NCBI GenBank assembly: GCA_947588775.1
Contig: CANPZQ010000085.1
Coordinates: forward strand, 1-8,458
Length of the DNA: 8,458 nucleotides
Direction: 5' to 3'
Origin: an uncultured Clostridia bacterium
Lineage (GTDB): Bacteria; Bacillota; Clostridia; Oscillospirales; Ruminococcaceae
Part shown: positions 4,773 through 8,458 of the stretch, piece after piece
Position numbering within the stretch: position 1 is the first letter of the stretch
How the letters are laid out: the number at the start of each line of letters is the position of its first letter
The notes under the pieces: generated by a model
Databases searched by the model: none
What the model was told of the DNA's origin: nothing
What the model saw: the letters and a program-made list of their open reading frames with translations, nothing else
Translations under genes and position numbers: made by a program

Positions 4773-5417
4773 CTACCCCCACCTATGCCCCTGCGGAAAC
4801 GCTTTTTTCATCGCCGCCGAAAACCACGCCCTCTGCTCCCCGTCCATCTCGCGGAAAGCGAGCTCAAAATCCTGCTGATAGCCCTCCCGGTCCGCGTCGG
4901 TGGACTTATAGAGGAGGCAGAGCTCCGGCGCAAGGTATGGAACTCCGTCCGCAAAAAGCACCGCTTTTTCGATTTCGCGCTTTATCTCCCTGTCGCGGGC
5001 ATATTCAAAATGCGTTTCGGTTTTATCGTTGAAAAGAATCTCGATAAAATCAAGCTCCGTCTGCCCGACATGGAAAAATTCAAGCCGACAGCAGTCGTTT
5101 TCGTCGTGCGGATAGAGCTTCACCAGCGGGCAGCCCTCCCGGAAGCAGAAAATATTCCGCTTTTCTCTGATTTGTTTTGAGATGTCCGTGATTCGGTGCG
5201 CCCTCCCGCCGCCGAGCATTTCATAGACCAAAAACCCCTGCGACTGCATATAGCGGACAATTTCGTCGCGCTCGTTCCAGAAGGTGCAGACGTCAATATC
5301 GCCGTGCCGGCGGCTCTCATATCCCAAAAACAGGTCGATTGCCTGTCCTCCGCAAAACGCGTATTCAAAATTCCCCCGTTTCAATAAATTGTTTGCCTGT
5401 GTAATCAGTTTATTCAT
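4773..5417 (-). CDS. Aminoglycoside-adenylyltransferase-like nucleotidyltransferase
   Basis: The 214-residue cytoplasmic protein belongs to the minimal nucleotidyltransferase fold. GGQAIDLFLG (23-32) is the G-G motif, followed by RRHGDIDV with metal-binding D40 and D42. Near the C terminus YLAPELCLLYKS (161-172), then QQDF (181-184), is the pattern seen in small ANT(2'')/lincosamide-type enzymes. These add AMP to a hydroxyl of a drug or small molecule. Here the substrate is unknown, and resistance cannot be claimed from the fold. Many such genes are uncharacterised, and some related proteins are toxins. The longer in-frame ATG at 5483 falls inside the promoter (5474-5502); the ATG at 5417 has AGGAGG (5428-5423) five bases upstream and is the true start. 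There is no partner gene; a G-quadruplex element directly follows the stop codon, with no classical terminator. Confidence 0.82.
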   Translation of the reverse strand: MNKLITQANNLLKRGNFEYAFCGGQAIDLFLGYESRRHGDIDVCTFWNERDEIVRYMQSQGFLVYEMLGGGRAHRITDISKQIREKRNIFCFREGCPLVKLYPHDENDCCRLEFFHVGQTELDFIEILFNDKTETHFEYARDREIKREIEKAVLFADGVPYLAPELCLLYKSTDADREGYQQDFELAFREMDGEQRAWFSAAMKKAFPQGHRWG

Positions 5418-5473
5418 GTTTTCCTCCTCATGCCGCAGAAACCCGGCTTCCCGCCGCATAAATTTTCCCGAAA

Positions 5474-5502
5474 ATTGTAACATTTTCCGAAGAAATTGTC
5501 AA
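5474..5502 (-). promoter_or_regulatory. Promoter of the nucleotidyltransferase gene
   Basis: Minus-strand TTGACA (5502-5497), a 17-nt spacer and TACAAT (5479-5474). Transcription should begin near 5467, about 50 bases before the ATG at 5417. This rules out the upstream ATG at 5483 as the translation start. Confidence 0.88.
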
Positions 5503-5527
5503 TCGTCCATGTGAGCACGCAGCTTTA

Positions 5528-5560
5528 TTCTGATTTCTGGTTTCTGACCTCTGACATCTG
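5528..5560 (+). repeat. TCTGATTTCTG-type tract upstream of greA
   Basis: A tandem-like run of degenerate 7-8-base units (TTCTGAT, TTCTGGT, TTCTGAC, CTCTGAC, ATCTG) ends 12 bases before the -35 of the greA promoter. TCTGATTTCTG is shared exactly with 4367-4377 and, inverted, with 4314-4324. CTGACATCTG also occurs, inverted, in the 4301 tract. Confidence 0.6.
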
Positions 5561-5572
5561 CCCCCGCACCCC

Positions 5573-5601
5573 TTGACACGGGAAGCGAAAAGGGCTATAA
5601 T
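5573..5601 (+). promoter_or_regulatory. Consensus promoter of greA (and probably lysS)
   Basis: TTGACA (5573-5578), a 17-nt spacer and TATAAT (5596-5601), a perfect sigma-A match. Transcription should start near 5608, about 27 bases before the greA start codon. No other convincing plus-strand promoter precedes lysS. Confidence 0.94.
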
Positions 5602-5634
5602 ATTTTAAATATAGCTGTTTATGGAGGTATTATT

Positions 5635-6111
5635 ATGGCAGTAAAACCAACGACAATGTCCCGCGAAGGGTTTAACAGGCTCCAGGAGGAGCTCGAAAAT
5701 CTCGTTACAGTCCGCAGAAAGGAAGTTGCGGAAAAGCTTAAGGAAGCCCGCTCCTTCGGCGACCTCTCGGAGAACGCCGAATACGACGAGGCCAAAAACG
5801 AGCAGGGTATGCTCGAGGCGCAGATTGCCGACCTTGAGATGATTATCGCGAACGCCGTCATCGTCGACTACAACAGCGCGAACATCGACGAAATCGGCAT
5901 CGGATCGGTCATCAAGCTCAAGGACTTCGACGAGGACGACATCATCGAAATCCAAATTGTCGGCTCCACCGAATCCGACCCCGACAACGGCAAAATCTCC
6001 GACGAATCGCCGATAGGCAAAGCCTGCCTCAAAAAGCGTGTCGGCGACGTTTTCGAGGTTGACGTGCCTATGGGAACGCTGAAATTTGAGGTGCTGGATA
6101 TTACAAGGTAA
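5635..6111 (+). CDS. greA: Transcription elongation factor GreA
   Basis: GreA enters the secondary channel of RNA polymerase and stimulates cleavage of backtracked RNA, rescuing stalled complexes. The 158-residue length is standard. Residues 1-75 form the N-terminal coiled coil, whose tip carries ARSFGDLSENAEYDEAK with the acidic residues D43 and E46 that hold the catalytic magnesium. Residues about 80-158 form the C-terminal FKBP-like domain that docks on polymerase, with the family segment SPIGKAC (125-131). The start at 5635 has GGAGGT five bases upstream. The next gene is lysS, a common neighbour in Bacillota, but here 654 bases of repeats intervene and no U-tailed terminator follows greA. 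Confidence 0.97.
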   Translation: MAVKPTTMSREGFNRLQEELENLVTVRRKEVAEKLKEARSFGDLSENAEYDEAKNEQGMLEAQIADLEMIIANAVIVDYNSANIDEIGIGSVIKLKDFDEDDIIEIQIVGSTESDPDNGKISDESPIGKACLKKRVGDVFEVDVPMGTLKFEVLDITR

Positions 6112-6149
6112 GTTTTAGGGGTGGGGATTTTGGGTTGAGGGAATTTACT

Positions 6150-6193
6150 ATCTGAATTCTGGCTTCTGACTTCTGTTTCCTATTTTCTGACAG
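6150..6193 (+). repeat. TCTGA-type tract downstream of greA
   Basis: ATCTGAATTCTGGCTTCTGA and the following CTTCTGTTTCC and TTTTCTGACAG repeat the same degenerate TTCTGRC unit found at 4301-4400 and 5528-5560. It directly touches the left end of G-quadruplex element C. Confidence 0.58.
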
Positions 6194-6194
6194 T

Positions 6195-6278
6195 AGCGCG
6201 GCGGGAAAAGCGGGGGGATTGTGCGAAGGTGCGGGGGCGGGCGGGTGGGGCGCAGAAGGCAGCTTTTCCCGCCGCGCT
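6195..6278 (+). repeat. G-quadruplex hairpin element, copy C
   Basis: Perfect 17-bp arms AGCGCGGCGGGAAAAGC (6195-6211) and complement (6262-6278) surround a 50-base core with GGGGGCGGGCGGGTGGGG (6233-6250) on the plus strand. Compared with A and B, the arm change AGA to GAA is matched by a TCT to TTC change on the other side. The plus-strand greA-lysS transcript would carry this copy G-rich side. Confidence 0.85.
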
Positions 6279-6320
6279 GGTTGCGCACAAAGCCTCGGCG
6301 AGCGGACATATGCACAAAAC

Positions 6321-6444
6321 CCGCCTCCCCCTCCCCTTGGGGGGAGGGGGGACGAACCGGGCTTTGGGTTTGCGGGGACTTTGAAGGGGGTGAGGGGTAC
6401 TTTAAATAGTATGAGCGGAGCGAATTCCTTTTGGCCCCCGGCGG
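6321..6444 (+). repeat. ~120-bp dispersed repeat R, copy 2
   Basis: Same orientation as R1. It begins with CCGCC and ends with GGCGG (outer inverted termini). A perfect ten-bp hairpin follows the left end (CCCCCTCCCC 6327-6336, loop TTGG, GGGGAGGGGG 6341-6350). Shared blocks CTTTGGGTTTGC, TGAGGGGTACTT and GAGCGGAGC follow. The GGTACTT/AAGTACC pairing of R1 is degraded here (GAATTCC on the right side), and the T run is shortened to four. Confidence 0.75.
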
Positions 6445-6520
6445 TCAGCGCAAAGCTTCGTTCAACGCAGCCGCCCCCGCCCATGAGCTGTGTGCTTCAC
6501 GCCGTTTTCTGCAACGGCCC

Positions 6521-6604
6521 GGCGCGGCGAATGGGGCTGCTTCCCTGCGCCCACCCTCCCACCCTCCGCCATTTCCCTCTCCCGCCCGCCCCATTCGCCG
6601 CGCC
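6521..6604 (-). repeat. G-quadruplex hairpin element, copy G
   Basis: Perfect 17-bp arms GGCGCGGCGAATGGGGC (6521-6537) and complement (6588-6604). The 50-base core has, on the minus strand, GGGTGGGAGGGTGGG (6564-6550). Arms resemble copy F, and both share GGGTGGGCGCAGGGA in the core, so F and G form a subfamily. Confidence 0.83.
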
Positions 6605-6624
6605 TGCATGTCAGCAGCAAAAAA

Positions 6625-6705
6625 GCGCGGCGGGAAAAGCTGTTGCGTCAGCCCCACCCACCCGCCCCCACACCTTCGCACATTCCCCCGCTTTTCCCGC
6701 CGCGC
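6625..6705 (-). repeat. G-quadruplex hairpin element, copy D
   Basis: Perfect 16-bp arms GCGCGGCGGGAAAAGC (6625-6640) and complement (6690-6705), identical to copy C. The 49-base core on the minus strand carries GGGGGCGGGTGGGTGGGG (6669-6652). It lies opposite in orientation to C and ends 60 bases before the lysS start codon. Confidence 0.85.
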
Positions 6706-6765
6706 AGCTTGCACAAACCCCACCCTCCGCCCTCCCTATATCACATATCTGAAAGGAACCCGACT

Positions 6766-8343
6766 ATGACCGATGAAACCTTAAACCCCGCCGCCGAGGA
6801 ACTCTCGGGCGAGGAAATCAACGAACTCAAGAAAATCCGCATGGACAAGCTCGAAGCCCTAAAGGCCGAGGGCAAGAACCCGTTTTTGATTACGAAATTC
6901 GACTGGAACACCACCACCGCCGACCTCAAGGCGTTCTACATCGCCGAGGAGGATAAGGCCAAGGCCGCCGCCGGCGACGATTCCGACGCCCTCGCCGCCG
7001 CCCTTGAAAAAATTAAGGAAACAAAGTGGCGCGTCGCGGGAAGAATCCTCTCCCGCCGCGATATGGGCAAGGCAAACTTCATCGACCTTCAGGATTCGAC
7101 CGAAAGAATGCAGGTTTATATCCGCTCGAACGATGTTGGCGACGAAACCTTTTCCGACTTTAAAAAGTGGGACATCGGCGACATCGTCGGCGTCGAAGGG
7201 TTTGTTTTCAGAACCCGCCGCGGGGAAATTTCCCTCCATGCGACCTCTTTAACCCTGCTCTCGAAATCCCTTTTGCCGCTTCCCGAAAAGTGGCACGGCC
7301 TCAAGGACCGCGACCAACGCTACCGCCAGCGTTATGTCGACCTGATTGTCAACCCCGAGGTCCGCAGAACGATGATTAACCGCTCTAAGATTATAAGCTC
7401 GATTCGCCGCTATCTCGACGCGCAGGGCTTTGTCGAAGTCGAAACCCCGATGCTCGTCCATAACGCCGGAGGCGCGGCCGCGCGCCCCTTCAACACCCAC
7501 TTCAACGCCCTCGGCGAGGACGTAAAGCTTAGAATTTCCCTTGAATTATACTTAAAGAGGCTTATTGTCGGTGGAATCGACAGGGTATACGAAATCGGCA
7601 GAGTTTTCCGCAACGAGGGCCTCGACACCCGCCATAACCCCGAATTCACGATGATGGAGCTCTATCAGGCATACACCGACTACCACGGAATGATGGATTT
7701 GACCGAAAACCTCTACCGCCATGTCGCAAACGAGGTTTTGGGAACAACTCAGGTCCCCTTCGGCGATGTTATCATCGACCTCGGAAAGCCGTTTGAGAGA
7801 ATCACGATGGTTGACGCGGTTAAAAAATACGCCGGCGTCGACTGGAACGGCGTAAAAACCGACGCGGAGGCGTTTAAGATTGCGGACGAAAAGCATATCG
7901 AATATGACAAAAACCGCCACAAAAAGGGCGATATTCTGAATCTTCTGTTTGAAGAATTTGTCGAGGAGCACCTCGTCCAGCCGACGTTCGTAACGGACCA
8001 CCCGGTCGAAATCAGCCCCCTCACAAAGCGCAAGCCCGACAACCCCGACTACGTCGAGCGGTTTGAGATGTATATCAACTGCGGCGAGATGTGCAACGCC
8101 TACAGCGAGCTCAACGACCCCGTCGACCAGCGCGAACGTTTCATGCGCCAGGAGGAGCTTCTTAAGCTCGGCGACGAGGAGGCCAACTCGATCGATGAGG
8201 ACTTCATGCGCGCCCTCGAAATCGGCATGCCCCCCACCGGCGGCATCGGCTTCGGCATCGACCGCATGGTAATGCTGCTGACCAATTCGCAGTCGATTAG
8301 GGATGTGCTGCTGTTCCCGACGATGAAGAGCTTGGATAAGTAA
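6766..8343 (+). CDS. lysS: Lysyl-tRNA synthetase, class II
   Basis: This enzyme charges tRNA-Lys with lysine at the expense of ATP, in the cytoplasm. The protein has 525 residues, slightly longer than the roughly 500 usual in Bacillota, partly from a charged, alanine-rich stretch at residues 60-85. The anticodon-binding OB fold covers about 86-166. Class II motif 1 is GFVEVETPML (221-230), motif 2 runs from RVYEIGRVFRNEGLDTRHNP into EFTMMELYQAY (273-303), and motif 3 is in GMPPTGGIGFGIDRM (487-501). Lysine-site sequences EMCNAYSELNDP (441-452) and ARPFNTHFNALG (239-250) fit LysS. The start is the ATG at 6766 with GAAAGGA eight bases upstream. The frame is open further upstream, but only through repeats. 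It is probably transcribed from the greA promoter. I see no clear terminator before the window ends. Confidence 0.97.
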   Translation: MTDETLNPAAEELSGEEINELKKIRMDKLEALKAEGKNPFLITKFDWNTTTADLKAFYIAEEDKAKAAAGDDSDALAAALEKIKETKWRVAGRILSRRDMGKANFIDLQDSTERMQVYIRSNDVGDETFSDFKKWDIGDIVGVEGFVFRTRRGEISLHATSLTLLSKSLLPLPEKWHGLKDRDQRYRQRYVDLIVNPEVRRTMINRSKIISSIRRYLDAQGFVEVETPMLVHNAGGAAARPFNTHFNALGEDVKLRISLELYLKRLIVGGIDRVYEIGRVFRNEGLDTRHNPEFTMMELYQAYTDYHGMMDLTENLYRHVANEVLGTTQVPFGDVIIDLGKPFERITMVDAVKKYAGVDWNGVKTDAEAFKIADEKHIEYDKNRHKKGDILNLLFEEFVEEHLVQPTFVTDHPVEISPLTKRKPDNPDYVERFEMYINCGEMCNAYSELNDPVDQRERFMRQEELLKLGDEEANSIDEDFMRALEIGMPPTGGIGFGIDRMVMLLTNSQSIRDVLLFPTMKSLDK

Positions 8344-8387
8344 AAGCCGCTGTTTACGCGCCTTTGCGGATATTTAACTATGTTGAA

Positions 8388-8405
8388 TACACCGGTGTAT
8401 ACACC
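8388..8405. promoter_or_regulatory. Two overlapping 12-bp perfect palindromes downstream of lysS
   Basis: TACACCGGTGTA (8388-8399) and GGTGTATACACC (8394-8405) are each perfect palindromes and share six bases, producing three alternating half-sites of the type ACACC/GGTGT. Such an arrangement is typical of a cooperative repressor operator for a gene beyond the window, but no promoter or gene is visible in the remaining bases. Confidence 0.45.
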
Positions 8406-8458
8406 ATGAGGCATTAACCTATAGTAAATGATAAACCGCCCCCGATTTGCAAGAGTCG

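Larger units (their letters stand above)
6112..6765. other. Repeat cluster between greA and lysS
   Basis: This stretch of 654 bases has no supportable gene. It holds a TCTGA tract (6150-6193), G-quadruplex element C (6195-6278), repeat R copy 2 (6321-6444), elements G (6521-6604) and D (6625-6705), and the lysS ribosome binding site. The lysS reading frame stays open upstream to 6490, but that part translates repeats G and D into a Pro/Arg-rich peptide unlike any lysyl-tRNA synthetase N terminus. I see no T-box or other riboswitch. Confidence 0.7.

Noticed and set aside
4041..4878. Several overlapping plus- and minus-strand open frames of 70-180 codons.
   Set aside because: They run through GC-rich repeats or antisense to the nucleotidyltransferase gene, encode Pro/Arg/Gly-rich low-complexity sequence, and lack ribosome binding sites and recognisable domains.
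3219..6705. CRISPR array as an explanation for the repeats.
   Set aside because: The copies are widely and irregularly spaced, occur in both orientations, and are internally self-complementary over their whole length. There are no regular spacers and no cas genes.
6490..6765. N-terminal extension of lysS by 92 residues in the same frame.
   Set aside because: It translates hairpin elements G and D into a Pro/Arg-rich peptide, has no ribosome binding site at 6490, and the ATG at 6766 with GAAAGGA gives the normal LysS N terminus.
6112..6765. T-box or lysine riboswitch ahead of lysS.
   Set aside because: No T-box signature (TGGNACCGCG-like) or lysine-box conserved core is visible. The structured DNA is fully accounted for by repeats that also occur away from lysS.
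8430..8458. Possible edge of another tRNA gene at the right end.
   Set aside because: GATTTGCAAGAGTC faintly resembles a reversed T arm, but the stem and loop do not fit TTCGANNC and the sequence stops before it can be tested.

Overview
The window looks like chromosomal DNA of a Gram-positive bacterium of the Bacillota, most likely a moderately GC-rich member of the Clostridia. The signs are strong AGGAGG-type ribosome binding sites, near-consensus sigma-A promoters that all have 17-bp spacers, an ECF-type vitamin transporter beside a type III pantothenate kinase, a SigH-like sigma factor, a lipobox protein and a greA-lysS pair. The taxonomic reading is inference; no single gene fixes the genus.

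Layout. From 1 to about 3100 everything reads on the minus strand: a tRNA-Val(UAC) with its own consensus promoter; a 92-residue two-domain zinc-ribbon protein with a terminator; a sigma-70 family factor with a promoter and a terminator; and a coaX - ECF S-component operon (pantothenate kinase plus probable pantothenate uptake) with its own promoter and terminator. From 3412 to 5417 come a small acidic lipoprotein and an aminoglycoside-adenylyltransferase-like nucleotidyltransferase, both on the minus strand. From 5573 to 8343 greA and lysS read on the plus strand, driven by a consensus promoter before greA.

The unusual part is the intergenic DNA between 3200 and 6710. It is a mosaic of at least four repeat families. 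The most striking has seven copies (3219-3304, 4022-4105, 4131-4219, 4667-4751, 6195-6278, 6521-6604, 6625-6705) of an 81-89 bp element. Each has long inverted arms, a 49-51 nt core, and in the core four or more G-tracts separated by single nucleotides, a textbook G-quadruplex motif. Arm sequences differ between copies but stay self-complementary, while the G-tract core is kept. Two same-subfamily pairs stand in inverted orientation; one brackets the lipoprotein gene and the other brackets another repeat upstream of lysS. The other families are a ~120-bp direct repeat (4405-4526, 6321-6444), a GC-rich long hairpin (4220-4286, 4564-4624), and degenerate TCTGATTTCTG-type tracts (around 4301-4400, 5528-5560, 6150-6193).

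Two start sites deserve correction. The longest reading frames of the sigma factor and of the nucleotidyltransferase begin inside their own promoters, so shorter starts are given. The lysS frame also runs open upstream through the repeats, but its real start is at 6766.
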